A DNA stretch of 39,773 bases from Candidatus Wildermuthbacteria bacterium RIFOXYD1_FULL_50_12. GTDB lineage: Bacteria; Patescibacteriota; Minisyncoccia; Minisyncoccales; UBA10102. A program made the translations under genes and the position numbers. The stretch covers positions 83,205 to 122,977 of the forward strand of contig MHUO01000004.1 of assembly GCA_001825035.1 (NCBI GenBank), in the 5' to 3' direction. Shown here piece after piece: positions 6,418 through 15,742 of this stretch; position 1 is the stretch's first letter; every line of letters begins with the position of its first letter. Below the pieces are notes generated by a model. It did no database searches. It worked only from the letters and a program-made list of their open reading frames with translations, and was not told the DNA's origin.

Positions 6418-7536
6418 ATGGAACAAACAGAACAGGTAATGCAACCAACGCAAAAACCTTCGTCCAGCAAATTTGTATATATCGTCAGTGTCGTTCTGGC
6501 GTTTCTTTTTATTTTCTTTTTAGGAGCGTGGTGGTTTTTGGGAAGAACTTCCCAGCTCCAAGAACAGCCACAGCCCTTTCGCGTGGTTCTCCCGATGTGG
6601 GATTCTCCGCCGGGGAGGCCATTGACCGAGGGGTTTGTGAAGAAAATGGAAGAGCTTGGCTACAAAGAAGGCATTGATATTGTTTATAAGCGGCACGGGT
6701 TTCTTGCGCCGGGCCCGGAAACGCTCGGAGTGGTCAGGAGTATATACGAGTCCGATTTGGCAGAGGGCATAGATCTTATCTTTACTGCCGAATGGAGCGA
6801 CACGAAGGCGGCACAGGAAGCGACCCAAGCGCTCGGCAAACCGGTCCCCATCGTATTTGGCGACGTTACCAATCCGATTGAATTTGGTTTCGCGGAAACG
6901 TGGGCTTCTCCCGGCGCCAACCTGACAGGGGTGTCTGAGAGACGCAACGATGTTGTGGAAAGAGCTCTTGAATTGTTCACCGCGACGGTTCCGGGAATCA
7001 AAAAAATTGGAGTGGGGGCGCAGGGCTTTATGCTGCCGGACGAGCCGTCCGTTAGTTACTATAAAGCCCTTTTAGAACAGGCAGAAAAGATGGGTATTGA
7101 GATAGTGGAATACACGACCGATGTTCCTCCGGGCCCAAGTCATAAAGAGGAAGTGATTCGTGTCTTCGACAGTATTGAGGAGGGAGAAGTGGATGCATGG
7201 CTGCATATTCCGGGCCATTTCTTCACTAATCAGCAAGCGCTTGAGCATCAGCTGGCTCTGCGGCTCAAAATTCCGTTCATGCTTCCAGCCGTAGAACATA
7301 ATGACGAAACAGGAGAATTAGTGGGGCTTTTCGTTTATGGGGCAGATTTCGTTGAGAAAGGGGAGCAAGCCGCCGTTTTCGCGGATAAAATATTGCGCGA
7401 GGGAGCGCATCCGTCTGACATTCCCCTGGAACTTCCCGACCGGTATATTCTCGTGATTAATCTCAAAACGGCTGAAGCAATTGGAGTTACCATTCCGCCG
7501 GAAATTCTTGAGCTGGCAGATCGGATCATTGAATAA
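6418..7536 (+). CDS. Membrane-anchored ABC-type substrate-binding protein (ABC_sub_bind family)
   Basis: A 372-residue protein with a cytoplasmic N-terminus, one membrane anchor at about residues 21-43, and an extracytoplasmic periplasmic-binding-protein fold of the ABC_sub_bind / TrpX type (PF04392). Typical features are the opening strand FRVVLPMWDSPPGRPLTEGF, the ELGY block, a central VPIVFGDVTNP strand followed by GANLTGVS, and the late FVYGADFVEKGEQAA block. The family binds aromatic amino acids or other small ligands. No permease or ATPase lies next to it. Instead a sensor kinase starts 21 bases downstream, so its role may be ligand sensing rather than import (inference). No lipobox is seen. 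Confidence 0.85.
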   Translation: MEQTEQVMQPTQKPSSSKFVYIVSVVLAFLFIFFLGAWWFLGRTSQLQEQPQPFRVVLPMWDSPPGRPLTEGFVKKMEELGYKEGIDIVYKRHGFLAPGPETLGVVRSIYESDLAEGIDLIFTAEWSDTKAAQEATQALGKPVPIVFGDVTNPIEFGFAETWASPGANLTGVSERRNDVVERALELFTATVPGIKKIGVGAQGFMLPDEPSVSYYKALLEQAEKMGIEIVEYTTDVPPGPSHKEEVIRVFDSIEEGEVDAWLHIPGHFFTNQQALEHQLALRLKIPFMLPAVEHNDETGELVGLFVYGADFVEKGEQAAVFADKILREGAHPSDIPLELPDRYILVINLKTAEAIGVTIPPEILELADRIIE

Positions 7537-7557
7537 TTCTTCCCAATCACACATGTA

Positions 7558-9381
7558 ATGCAACTGCGGTTGAGGACCAAACTGATACTGTTTGGGTTGA
7601 CGTTTGCGATACTTCCTCTCGGGGCAGCGATGTCTTCCTCTATTTTGCGATTTTATGACACGCAGAGGCATGCTGCCGTTGAAAGACAGGCCCGGATAGC
7701 AAAGAGCACAGCCCAAGAGATTGCAAATTTTCTCGCCATACAATTCCTTCGCGCGCAGGAAGTTGTGCTTCTTCAGCCCGAACTTATGCAGGATGGAGTA
7801 GTGCGCAGCATTGTTATGGAGCAGCTCTTGTTCAAGAACGATTCATTTGTTGACCTCTCCCTTATAAACGCGGATGGGCAGGAAATAGCAAGAAAACATC
7901 GATACCGCGTCATACGGGAAGACGATCTGCGCGATCTTTCTGCCAGCGAAGTATTTCAAGCGGCGCGGCAGCGCAAGGCATATCTGAGTGACGTGTACTT
8001 TGATCAGGGAAGGCCGTTGTTTCTCATTGGGGACGGAATTTACAATCGGCGCAACGAACTTCAGGGCGTAGCGCTCGCGGAGGTAGACGCAAGGATTATG
8101 CAGCAGGTGGTGAGCGAGACGACGATTGCTCAGGAAGGGGGAAGGGCGTATATTGTCAACGCAGACGGAATTGTGGTGGCGCATCCAGATATTTCCACGG
8201 TGCTGGCCCGGCGCGACCTTTCTTTCCTTCCCATTGTGGCAGCCCTCAAGCTTGCTCCCGCAGAAACGTCCGCGACTGTATACCAGAATGAGCTCGGGGA
8301 AGATATGCTGGGGTTTTGGGCCCCTATCGTCGTGCAATTGGACGATCCTACAGAAACTTTATGGTATGTCATTGCCGAAGAGAATGCTTCTCTCGCGTTT
8401 CGTCGCGCGAGAGAAGTGGTTTGGTTTTCGTTTGTTGCCCTTGTGCTGGCAGGAGTGCTGGCGGTAGGGGGCGCCTTATTCATATCACGACGCATTGTCA
8501 TGCCTATTGAGGTAATCCAGCGGTTAGCGATGCGGATAGGAAAAGGCGACTTTGGCCAACGGGTTACCGTACATACGCATGATGAGATTGAGGAGTTGGC
8601 GCGAGGGTTTAACCAGATGGCAGAACGGCTGCTGGAAGGAAAGGAGCGGAATGAACAGGTTTCCCGAATGAAATCGGAATTTCTTGCCATTACCGCCCAT
8701 CAGCTTCGTACTCCGCTGTCTGCCTCAAAATGGGTATTGCGCATGATATTGGACGGAGACGTAGGGCCCCTCAAAAAGCCGCAGAAAGAGCTTTTGGAGA
8801 AAGGGTACATGGTAAATGAGCGGATGATTACTTTGGTAAACGATCTTTTGGATGTCGTGCGCATTGAGGAGGGCAAATTTGAATACGCTTTTAAGAAGGG
8901 CGCGATCTCGGGGATTATTGAGGATGTGGCGAAAGAGACAAAAGCGGTTGCCGACAAAAAGGGCATTCGACTTTCGTTCCATAAGCCGGCCCAGGAGCTT
9001 CCCCAAGTTGCTCTTGACGCGCAAAAGTTTCGTTTGGCAGTATCAAATATCGTTGACAACGCGGTGCGATACACAAAGGAAGGCGGTCGCGTGGACATTG
9101 AGCTTACCTTTCACGATGATGAAATCCTTGTACTGGTGAAAGATACGGGAATTGGGATACCCAAGAAATGGCTGGATCGCGTGTTCACCAAGTTTTTCCG
9201 CGCAGATAACGCCGTGAAAATGCAAACCGACGGAAGCGGCCTCGGACTTTTTATCGCGAAAAACATTATTGAAAAGCACGGCGGCAGAATCTGGTTTGAG
9301 TCAGAAGAAGGCAAGGGCACAACTGTGTACTTTACCGTCCCCGTGAGAGAGAAGGCGTCGCGGACAAACCGCATCTCTTGA
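7558..9381 (+). CDS. Transmembrane sensor histidine kinase (dCache-HAMP-HisKA-HATPase)
   Basis: A 607-residue kinase. TM1 lies at about residues 10-30. An extracytoplasmic double-Cache-like sensor follows (about 40-285, with the strands DLSLINADGQEIA and GRAYIVNADGIVVAHP), then TM2 at about 288-308 and a HAMP linker at about 310-362. The HisKA H-box is AITAHQLRTPLSASKW, with phospho-acceptor His381. The catalytic domain has its N box (NIVDNAVRYT), G1 (DTGIGIP), F box (FTKFFRAD) and G2 (GSGLGLFIAKN). It should phosphorylate a response regulator, but none is adjacent; the degenerate receiver at 23105 lacks the expected Asp. It is co-transcribed with the binding protein upstream. Its stop is 1 bp from the convergent enolase stop. 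Confidence 0.96.
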   Translation: MQLRLRTKLILFGLTFAILPLGAAMSSSILRFYDTQRHAAVERQARIAKSTAQEIANFLAIQFLRAQEVVLLQPELMQDGVVRSIVMEQLLFKNDSFVDLSLINADGQEIARKHRYRVIREDDLRDLSASEVFQAARQRKAYLSDVYFDQGRPLFLIGDGIYNRRNELQGVALAEVDARIMQQVVSETTIAQEGGRAYIVNADGIVVAHPDISTVLARRDLSFLPIVAALKLAPAETSATVYQNELGEDMLGFWAPIVVQLDDPTETLWYVIAEENASLAFRRAREVVWFSFVALVLAGVLAVGGALFISRRIVMPIEVIQRLAMRIGKGDFGQRVTVHTHDEIEELARGFNQMAERLLEGKERNEQVSRMKSEFLAITAHQLRTPLSASKWVLRMILDGDVGPLKKPQKELLEKGYMVNERMITLVNDLLDVVRIEEGKFEYAFKKGAISGIIEDVAKETKAVADKKGIRLSFHKPAQELPQVALDAQKFRLAVSNIVDNAVRYTKEGGRVDIELTFHDDEILVLVKDTGIGIPKKWLDRVFTKFFRADNAVKMQTDGSGLGLFIAKNIIEKHGGRIWFESEEGKGTTVYFTVPVREKASRTNRIS

Positions 9382-9382
9382 G

Positions 9383-10579
9383 TTAGTCCTCGTATATTCT
9401 GAGAAGTTCGTTATACTTCCCCGCGCGTTCGTTGACGGGAGCACCGAACTTAACTCCGTCTGCATTGCTCGCCTTTGCCACATGCACGATAAAATGATCG
9501 TCCGTTTCCCCCGATCGGTGCGAAACGATGATTTTGAGATTTCGCTCCCGTGCCGTTTTGATCGCGCGGCAGGTTTCCGTAATGGTCCCCACCTGATTGG
9601 GTTTGATGATGACGGCGTTTATACAACGCGCGTCTGCGTATTGCTGGATAAGATCCGGGCGCGTCGTGGTAAGATCGTCTCCTACAATCCAGACATTTTT
9701 CGCTTGAGTAGCGAATTTCTGGAAGGATTCTCTATCGTGTTCCGCAAAAGGATCTTCAATGGAAAAAAGCGAGGGTATGCGTTGTAAAAATCTCAAATAC
9801 GTTTTTTGCAGGGCAGCAGAGTCAAGCGCCTGCCCTCCGAATTCATATTCCCCTCCGCGCCAGAAATAGGAAGCGGCAGCGTCAATCGCGATTCCCAAAT
9901 TTTCAAAGCGATCTTCGACGATTTGTTTTTGCAGAATTTCCAGCGGCTCTTCATTGGCGGTGAAAGGAGCCGCGTATCCTCCTTCATCTCCTATGGGAAG
10001 CAGCAGTTTTTGAAATCGTTCCCCAAGGCGCTTTCCAAGCTGTCGATAAAAACGCACAATGCTCTCCACGGCTTCTTCGATACCCTTTTGCGGCTTTACA
10101 ACCACCATGTATTCTTGGATGTCGAGATTGCCCGTAGCATGCGCCCCTCCGTTGATGAGATTTGCGAAAAGAAAGGGTGTTTTGGGGACAAATTTTTCAG
10201 GGAAGAATTCTTCGCGCAGAAGCTCCCACACTTCAATTTTTTTTGCGTATGCTAACGCTTTTGCTCCTGCCATGGAAATTCCAAGAGCCACATTTCCTCC
10301 GATTTTGTTTTTGTTTGTGCTTCCGTCCAAGCGCAGAAGAAATTCGTCAAGGGCAACCAGAGAAGAAAAACTCTTCCCCTTCATTTGGGCGCGTATCCAT
10401 TGCACCGCGGCATGCGCCTCAGAAAAATTGAATACTTTTGCCTCCCGGCTGCCCGTGCTTGCTCCCGAGGGAATCTGCGCGCGGAACAGGGGGAAGATGG
10501 AGGTCGCAAGTTCAACTTCAATGGTTGCGTTTCCCCGCGAGTCAAGGATTTTCCGAACTTTAATATCGTGGATTTTCAT
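9383..10579 (-). CDS. eno: Enolase
   Basis: Converts 2-phosphoglycerate to PEP. The 398 residues are a little short of the usual 415-430. Present are the N-terminal KILDSRGNATIEVE, the mobile loop SGASTGSREA, the DEGGYAAP catalytic region, the metal ligands around SIEDPFAEHD and VGDDLTTTRPDLI, the catalytic lysine in IIKPNQVGT and the SHRSGETDD motif near the C-terminus. It is the last gene of the minus-strand operon, 7 bases after the dehydrogenase. Upstream genes in that operon make its substrate (glycerate kinase) and use its product (PEP synthase). Confidence 0.97.
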   Translation of the reverse strand: MKIHDIKVRKILDSRGNATIEVELATSIFPLFRAQIPSGASTGSREAKVFNFSEAHAAVQWIRAQMKGKSFSSLVALDEFLLRLDGSTNKNKIGGNVALGISMAGAKALAYAKKIEVWELLREEFFPEKFVPKTPFLFANLINGGAHATGNLDIQEYMVVVKPQKGIEEAVESIVRFYRQLGKRLGERFQKLLLPIGDEGGYAAPFTANEEPLEILQKQIVEDRFENLGIAIDAAASYFWRGGEYEFGGQALDSAALQKTYLRFLQRIPSLFSIEDPFAEHDRESFQKFATQAKNVWIVGDDLTTTRPDLIQQYADARCINAVIIKPNQVGTITETCRAIKTARERNLKIIVSHRSGETDDHFIVHVAKASNADGVKFGAPVNERAGKYNELLRIYED

Positions 10580-10586
10580 GCAAGGA

Positions 10587-11591
10587 TTACTTTACTACGT
10601 TGAGAGGTTTTCCCTTCAAGAATCCCCGGATATTTTCAATGGTGGTGCGCAAAATCCTTTCGAGCGCCTCTTGCGAATTAAACGCGTTGTGCGGAGTAAC
10701 CAATACATTGGGCATTTTCATTAAAGCGTGATTCTGAAGCATGACCATAAGCCGATCCGCCTGCGCTTGCCCGCGCGACAAGAATTCAAGCTCGTCTTTA
10801 ATTTCTCCTTCTTCTTCCAACACATCAAGTGCCGCTCCTGCAAGAATGCCTTCCTGGAGACCCTCAATAATCGCTTGGGTCTCTATAATCCCTCCTCGTG
10901 CGGTATTGACGAGATACGCCCCCCTTTTTACGAGGGCGATGTTCTTTTGATTTATCAAATGGTGAGTTGCCTTTGTGTAGGGGCAGTGGAGAGAAATAAT
11001 ATCTGCTTGCGAAAGCAAATCCTCAAGGGACACATAGCGAAATCCTTTTTCTTTTGCGAGGGCGTCGTCGGGGCTGGGATCTGAGGCAATCACATTCATC
11101 TCAAAACCCTCTGCAATACCCACCATTTCTCTGCCGATTCGCCCTGTCCCAACGATGCCGAGTGTCTTTCCCTTCAGCTCAATACCGCGTAAGCCCGTGA
11201 GCGAAAAGGATTTAGTTTCTTTTATTTGATCAATCGCCTGATAAATTTTTCTCGTAAGGTTCAAAATGAGTCCGAACGCGAATTCTGCCACCGTATTGCT
11301 TCCGTACCCGGGTACGGAACTCACCGTGACGCCTCTTTGTCGGGCTGCTGCAAGATCAATATGGTCGTATCCCGTGGAACGGGTTGCGATGCCCTTGAGG
11401 TTTGGAAATTGCTCGAGCGTTTTTTTCGTGATGCGAGAGTCCATAAATACAGAAATCACGTCAAAATTCCGCTCCGCGGGCAGTTTTAATTCTGTAAGTT
11501 CTTCGCTGCTGAAATAGAATTCGTGAGGACCGAGCTCTTGTTTGATAATCAGCTCTTCCCATCCCTCAAGTTCGAAAAAAGCTATTTTCAT
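10587..11591 (-). CDS. D-2-hydroxyacid dehydrogenase (D-lactate dehydrogenase-like)
   Basis: A 334-residue NAD-dependent dehydrogenase that reduces a 2-oxoacid to a D-2-hydroxyacid. The substrate domain carries RSTGYDHIDL. The nucleotide-binding domain has GIVGTGRIGREM with an Asp-ending second strand. The catalytic Arg is in NTARGG and the catalytic His in VTPHNAFN. The insertion before the C-terminal helix (EEEGEIKDELEFLSRGQAQ) and the overall length fit the LdhA group best. Between PEP synthase and enolase, two readings fit: pyruvate to D-lactate as an NADH sink, or hydroxypyruvate/glyoxylate reduction feeding the glycerate kinase. I cannot separate these from sequence alone. Confidence 0.92.
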   Translation of the reverse strand: MKIAFFELEGWEELIIKQELGPHEFYFSSEELTELKLPAERNFDVISVFMDSRITKKTLEQFPNLKGIATRSTGYDHIDLAAARQRGVTVSSVPGYGSNTVAEFAFGLILNLTRKIYQAIDQIKETKSFSLTGLRGIELKGKTLGIVGTGRIGREMVGIAEGFEMNVIASDPSPDDALAKEKGFRYVSLEDLLSQADIISLHCPYTKATHHLINQKNIALVKRGAYLVNTARGGIIETQAIIEGLQEGILAGAALDVLEEEGEIKDELEFLSRGQAQADRLMVMLQNHALMKMPNVLVTPHNAFNSQEALERILRTTIENIRGFLKGKPLNVVK

Positions 11592-11603
11592 AAAATATGA
11601 AAG

Positions 11604-14042
11604 TTATACTTGGGGGTTCTTTATTCGCCGCTCTGTTGCCGCAATGCTTGAAATAGTTTGCATGATGACGTCTGGATTCAGCGAGATGCTTTCAATACCT
11701 TTTTCAACGAGAAAATCCGTAAATTCGGGGTAATCGGAAGGTGCTTGGCCACAGATGCCAATGTACTTTTTCTGCGTAATGCACTTTGCGATTACGGTTT
11801 CCAGCATAGATCGCAGGGCGGGATCATTTTCGTTTCCAATGTGTCCGATGCTGCTCGAGTCCCTATCGAGTCCGAGCACCAGTTGGGTCAGATCATTAGA
11901 CCCGATGGACATTCCGTCAAAAATTTCCAGAAATTCATCCGCTCTCAGGATATTGGAGGGGATTTCACACATCACATAAATCTTCAAAGTAGGGTCTGCC
12001 GTTTTGTCCAATCCATTTTCTTTCATAACGGAAATAACTTGTTTTCCTTCCTCCGGAGTCCGGCAGAAGGGGATCATGGGAACTGCGTTGCTGAGGCCCA
12101 TGCGCTCCCGCACCTTCTTGAGTGCCGCGCATTCCAAGCCGAATGCGCTTTTGAATCTCCTATCGTAGTATCGCGAAGCTCCTCTCCAGCCAAGCATGGG
12201 GTTTTCTTCATTCGGCTCGTATCTCTGTCCGCCTATGAGCGCCCGGTATTCGTTCGTTTTGAAATCCGAAAAGCGAATAATGACCTCGTGGGGCCAAAAC
12301 GCAGCCGCGATTTTCGCAATGCCCTCCGCAAGTTCGTCAACGTAGTATTGTGCCTTGTCTGCATACCCCGCAGTCAGCTCATCAATGCGCCTGACAATTC
12401 TTTTTGCCGCAAGATCGCGGACCGCCTCGCGCTTCAGTTTTGAATATTCCAAAAGCGCATTCGGATGAATTTTGATATAGGAGGCAATGATAAATTCAAG
12501 TCGCCCCAAGCCAACGCCTTTGACCGGCAAATACGAATTTTTGAATGCTTCTTCCGGCGAGCCGATGTTGACCATTACGCTCGTGCGCGTTTCGGGAATT
12601 TTGTCCAGGCGATGTTCGACCACCTCAAAGGAGATGGCTCCGTCGTATACGTATCCGTGCACCCCGGAGGAAGAATCTATAGTGATCATTCTTCCCGTTT
12701 TCAGTACGCGCGTGGCGTTGTCCGTTCCCACAATTGAAGGAATTCCGAGTTCCCGGGAAACAATGGCGGCGTGGCTCGTGCGCCCGCCTTTATCGGTGAC
12801 AATAGCTGCAGCTATCTTCATAATCGGCTCCCAATCGGGGTCTGTAATCTCTGTAACCAAGATTTCCCCCTTTTGGAATTCTCCGATATCCTTTACATTC
12901 TTTATGACCCGCGCTTTGCCCTGCGCGATTTTTGTGCCGACCGCTGCTCCTGATGCAAGCACTATTCCTTTCTCCTTCATTCGGTATTCCTTGTAGACGT
13001 TTTTATTTTCTGTTGAATGGACGGTTTCCGGACGCGCCTGCACAATGAATAATTTGTTTGTTTTTCCGTCTTTTGCCCACTCAATGTCCATGGGCTGGTA
13101 CCGCCCATGTTTTTTGGAGAAATGATTTTCTATTTTCAAGGTCCAGTTTGCTAGCGCGAGAATCTCTTCTTGAGATAGGCAGAACTTTTGCTGATCTTTT
13201 TTCAGAACCCCCACTTGTTTGATGCCTTTTTTCGCATAAATCATTTTTCGCACCTTTTTGCCAAGATTCTGCCCGATAATCGCCGCATATCCTTTTGCAA
13301 GAGTAGGTTTGAAAACGGTAAATTCATCAGGCGTAACCTTGCCCTGTACAATCATTTCTCCCAGACCGTAGGAAGCGTTGATCACGACCACTTTATCAAA
13401 GCCGGTCTCTGTATCAATGGAAAAGATGACTCCGCTGGACGCCAAATCGGACCGCACCATCTTCTGAACTCCCACCGACAAAGCAACGTCAAGGTGAGAG
13501 AATCCTTTATCTTGGCGATAGGAAATCGCGCGGTCAGTAAAAAGAGACGCAATTGCTTTTTTCACAGCTTTCAGGAGTTCTTTTTGCCCCACAACGTTAA
13601 GGTAGGTCTCTTGCTGTCCGGCAAAAGAAGCCCCGGGAAGATCTTCGGCGGTGGCAGAAGAGCGCACTGCAACATCGGGATTTAAACCATAGAGCTTGCC
13701 GAGCTGCGTATACGCTTCTTCAATTTCTTCCCTGAGGTCAGCTGGCAATTCCTCTTGCAAAATAAGCTGTCGGATTTGTCTTCCGTGCTGTTGGAGATTT
13801 TTGAGATTGTGAGTGTTAAGCGTGCTAAGAATTTTTCGTATTTTCGCTTCAAGTTGCGTTCCGTCGAGAAAATGCCGATAGGCGTCTGCGCTTATCGCAA
13901 ATCCGTTCGGAATATTAATCCCGAGGGGGGTAAGCTGGGCGTACATTTCTCCCAAAGCTGCGTTTTTGCCCCCCACCTGAGGGACATTCTCAATGGCGAT
14001 ATCTTCAAACCATAAGATGAAGGGTTTGTCGCTGCGTCTCAT
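11604..14042 (-). CDS. ppsA: Phosphoenolpyruvate synthase
   Basis: Interconverts pyruvate + ATP and PEP + AMP + Pi. From the ATG at 14042 it has 812 residues, the full family length; a TTG 21 bases further up lies inside the upstream gene. Order: N-terminal ATP-grasp domain (about 1-340; VGGKNAALGEM, VRSSATAEDLPGASFAGQQ, QARPETVH), swivel phosphohistidine domain (GGRTSHAAIVSRELGIPSIVGT, with His424, the counterpart of E. coli His421), and the PEP/pyruvate TIM barrel (about 480-800; SIGSNDLTQ, CGQAPSDYPEF). It starts 4 bases after the glycerate kinase stop. In fermentative CPR-like bacteria the enzyme may run from PEP to pyruvate to gain ATP (inference). Confidence 0.97.
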   Translation of the reverse strand: MRRSDKPFILWFEDIAIENVPQVGGKNAALGEMYAQLTPLGINIPNGFAISADAYRHFLDGTQLEAKIRKILSTLNTHNLKNLQQHGRQIRQLILQEELPADLREEIEEAYTQLGKLYGLNPDVAVRSSATAEDLPGASFAGQQETYLNVVGQKELLKAVKKAIASLFTDRAISYRQDKGFSHLDVALSVGVQKMVRSDLASSGVIFSIDTETGFDKVVVINASYGLGEMIVQGKVTPDEFTVFKPTLAKGYAAIIGQNLGKKVRKMIYAKKGIKQVGVLKKDQQKFCLSQEEILALANWTLKIENHFSKKHGRYQPMDIEWAKDGKTNKLFIVQARPETVHSTENKNVYKEYRMKEKGIVLASGAAVGTKIAQGKARVIKNVKDIGEFQKGEILVTEITDPDWEPIMKIAAAIVTDKGGRTSHAAIVSRELGIPSIVGTDNATRVLKTGRMITIDSSSGVHGYVYDGAISFEVVEHRLDKIPETRTSVMVNIGSPEEAFKNSYLPVKGVGLGRLEFIIASYIKIHPNALLEYSKLKREAVRDLAAKRIVRRIDELTAGYADKAQYYVDELAEGIAKIAAAFWPHEVIIRFSDFKTNEYRALIGGQRYEPNEENPMLGWRGASRYYDRRFKSAFGLECAALKKVRERMGLSNAVPMIPFCRTPEEGKQVISVMKENGLDKTADPTLKIYVMCEIPSNILRADEFLEIFDGMSIGSNDLTQLVLGLDRDSSSIGHIGNENDPALRSMLETVIAKCITQKKYIGICGQAPSDYPEFTDFLVEKGIESISLNPDVIMQTISSIAATERRIKNPQV

Positions 14043-14046
14043 TGTG

Positions 14047-15333
14047 TTATTCGCGAATAGCAATGATTAGGTCTGAAACGTTCGATCCCGTATTTCCGCA
14101 AAGAAGATACTCCTGCACGCGTTCAAAAAAATCATAAGACCGATTATTTTCAAGATATTCTTCAAGGGAGAGGTTCTCATCGAGCGCCTTCTTCTTTGTT
14201 ATCATATCACATATTGCTCCTGCAAAGTCAGTGTTGTCTCTCCCGTCTGAGGCAAGGGGCAAAAGGACGTGTCCTTCCTGCAGGAAACGGAGCGAAGAAA
14301 GCCCCAGCTCCAAATTCCTCCCTCCTTTTCCCGGATGTTTTATCGTAACCGTCGTTTCTCCGCCGTACAGCAAAACCGTGCGGGGCGCGGCTTTTTGGAG
14401 ATCCTCAACAATGGTTTTTGCCACATCCCTTGCTTCTCCCGTCAACACGGATGTGCGTATTTTGGCATGGAAGCCGAGCTCCTTTGCTTTTTCTGCCATT
14501 GCTTCAAGCGCCACGCCGTTGGACACAAACAAGATATTCGTAACGTTTTTGAAATATTTCCCTTCCTTGGGGGTTTCAAGCAGTGTAATCTTCGGGATTA
14601 CGCATGTTTCTAAAACAGAGTATTTTTTGAGAATTTGCTCCGCGTCTTCTTTTTTTGTCGTATCTTTGATGGTGGGGCCCGAGGCGATAAACTCCATGTT
14701 GTCTCCCGGCACATCGGAGAAAATCAGCGAAATTGAGCGCGCGGGATACGCGTGCATTGCGAGATACCCTCCTCTCGCGAGCGATAAATGCTTGCGCACG
14801 ATATTGAGTTCCTGAATGGTGGCTCCCGCGCGAAACAAAGAGCTTACGATTGCCGCTTCATCTTGGCAGGAAAGCGACTCTGGCTGGCAAAGAAGCGTGG
14901 AACCTCCTCCTGAAACGACAAATAAGACAAGATCGTCCTGTTCCAGCACCTTTAGCAATGTAATAATTTCTGCCGTTGCCTTTGCGTTGCGCTCCGTGGG
15001 AAAGGGATGATCTCCCACCAGAAGACGCAAGCGTTCAAGCGCCCCTTCTTTAATATCGAGCACTATGCCGCCCGCAATGCGGTCTCCGAGAACTTCTTCC
15101 AGCGCGGAGCAGGCGGCTAAAGCGCATTTTCCAATTCCGACGACATATACATTCCGTACATCTTTCAAGGAGAATGCCCGGTTTTGTATAAAAAGAGTGG
15201 AGTTCTCTATGCGTATGCCTTTTCGAACTATTGTAGGAGTATCAATAGCCCACAGACCTGCCTCCGCAATTTCAAGAGCCGTTTTTCTCGTTTCGCTGGA
15301 GGAGAGTTGTTCAAAGTTTTGGATCTTCCGCAT
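14047..15333 (-). CDS. Glycerate 2-kinase (DUF4147/MOFRL type)
   Basis: A 428-residue member of the class II glycerate kinases (GckA/TtuD type), which phosphorylate D-glycerate at C2 to give 2-phosphoglycerate. An N-terminal DUF4147 domain (VVGIGKCALA near residue 70, GDHPFP, LFVVSGGGSTLLCQP, LNIVRKHLSLARGG, SDVPGDNMEFIASGPT) is followed by a C-terminal MOFRL domain (LLYGGETTVTIKHPGKGGRNLELGL; ASDGRDNTDFAGA). It is the first gene of the minus-strand operon, and its product feeds enolase at the other end. Before the element at 15370-18828 inserted, this gene lay directly downstream of tRNA-Leu on the same strand. Confidence 0.95.
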   Translation of the reverse strand: MRKIQNFEQLSSSETRKTALEIAEAGLWAIDTPTIVRKGIRIENSTLFIQNRAFSLKDVRNVYVVGIGKCALAACSALEEVLGDRIAGGIVLDIKEGALERLRLLVGDHPFPTERNAKATAEIITLLKVLEQDDLVLFVVSGGGSTLLCQPESLSCQDEAAIVSSLFRAGATIQELNIVRKHLSLARGGYLAMHAYPARSISLIFSDVPGDNMEFIASGPTIKDTTKKEDAEQILKKYSVLETCVIPKITLLETPKEGKYFKNVTNILFVSNGVALEAMAEKAKELGFHAKIRTSVLTGEARDVAKTIVEDLQKAAPRTVLLYGGETTVTIKHPGKGGRNLELGLSSLRFLQEGHVLLPLASDGRDNTDFAGAICDMITKKKALDENLSLEEYLENNRSYDFFERVQEYLLCGNTGSNVSDLIIAIRE

Positions 15334-15369
15334 TTGGCCATCCTATCACAGATTGTAGAGAGGAGGAAA

Positions 15370-15385
15370 TTCCTTACTGGTGCCC
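15370..15385 (+). repeat. Left attachment site (attL core)
   Basis: The 16-bp core TTCCTTACTGGTGCCC is identical to 18813-18828. To its left lies chromosomal sequence before the glycerate kinase gene; to its right lies element sequence starting TTGGTTAGATTGA, which would complete the recombinase gene in the circular form. Confidence 0.7.
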
Positions 15386-15446
15386 TTGGTTAGATTGAAT
15401 TGGAGCCAAATAGTCCAAAATTTGAAACTCTGGGAATCTGCTCCAC

Positions 15447-15716
15447 CTAATTTTTATCCTTTGAGCTGATTTTTGTTTTCATTCCCAAAATTGTGCCTGT
15501 CCCTATGCCTAGTGCGTAAATTACAATTGCGATGATGCCCCTTTCTTTATCAAGTTGAGTAATAATGTTGTAAAGCACCAGCATTGAAACAATCGTCACG
15601 ATAACTGAAAAAATGGCAGCAGGAATAGCTTTTTCTTTTGCAATAAAACGCCAGTTGAGAGTGAGTAGAAAATCCTGAAGAATACCTGCCAAGAAATAAA
15701 GAATGAGATAATGCAT
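15447..15716 (-). CDS. Small multi-pass membrane protein
   Basis: An 89-residue protein with about three hydrophobic helices (residues 3-20, 31-52 and 60-80) and a charged C-terminus ending KISSKDKN. The first helix carries LAGILQDFLLTLNWRFIA, the second AAIFSVIVTIVSMLVLYNII, and the third is Gly-rich (YALGIGTGTILGMK). I do not recognise a named family. It lies inside the tRNA-Leu element near the left end, so it may be cargo. The start at 15716 is the first ATG after an AT-rich stretch (AATATA) that may hold its promoter. Confidence 0.65.
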   Translation of the reverse strand: MHYLILYFLAGILQDFLLTLNWRFIAKEKAIPAAIFSVIVTIVSMLVLYNIITQLDKERGIIAIVIYALGIGTGTILGMKTKISSKDKN

Positions 15717-15742
15717 AATCGTATATTATCGTAGTTTGATTG

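Noticed and set aside
9482-10724. Long plus-strand frames opposite enolase and the dehydrogenase
   Set aside because: They are antisense shadows of well-recognised minus-strand genes and have no family features or ribosome sites.
14043-14063. TTG at 14063 as the start of ppsA
   Set aside because: It lies within the glycerate kinase coding region and adds seven residues not typical of the family; the ATG at 14042 follows the stop by 4 bases.
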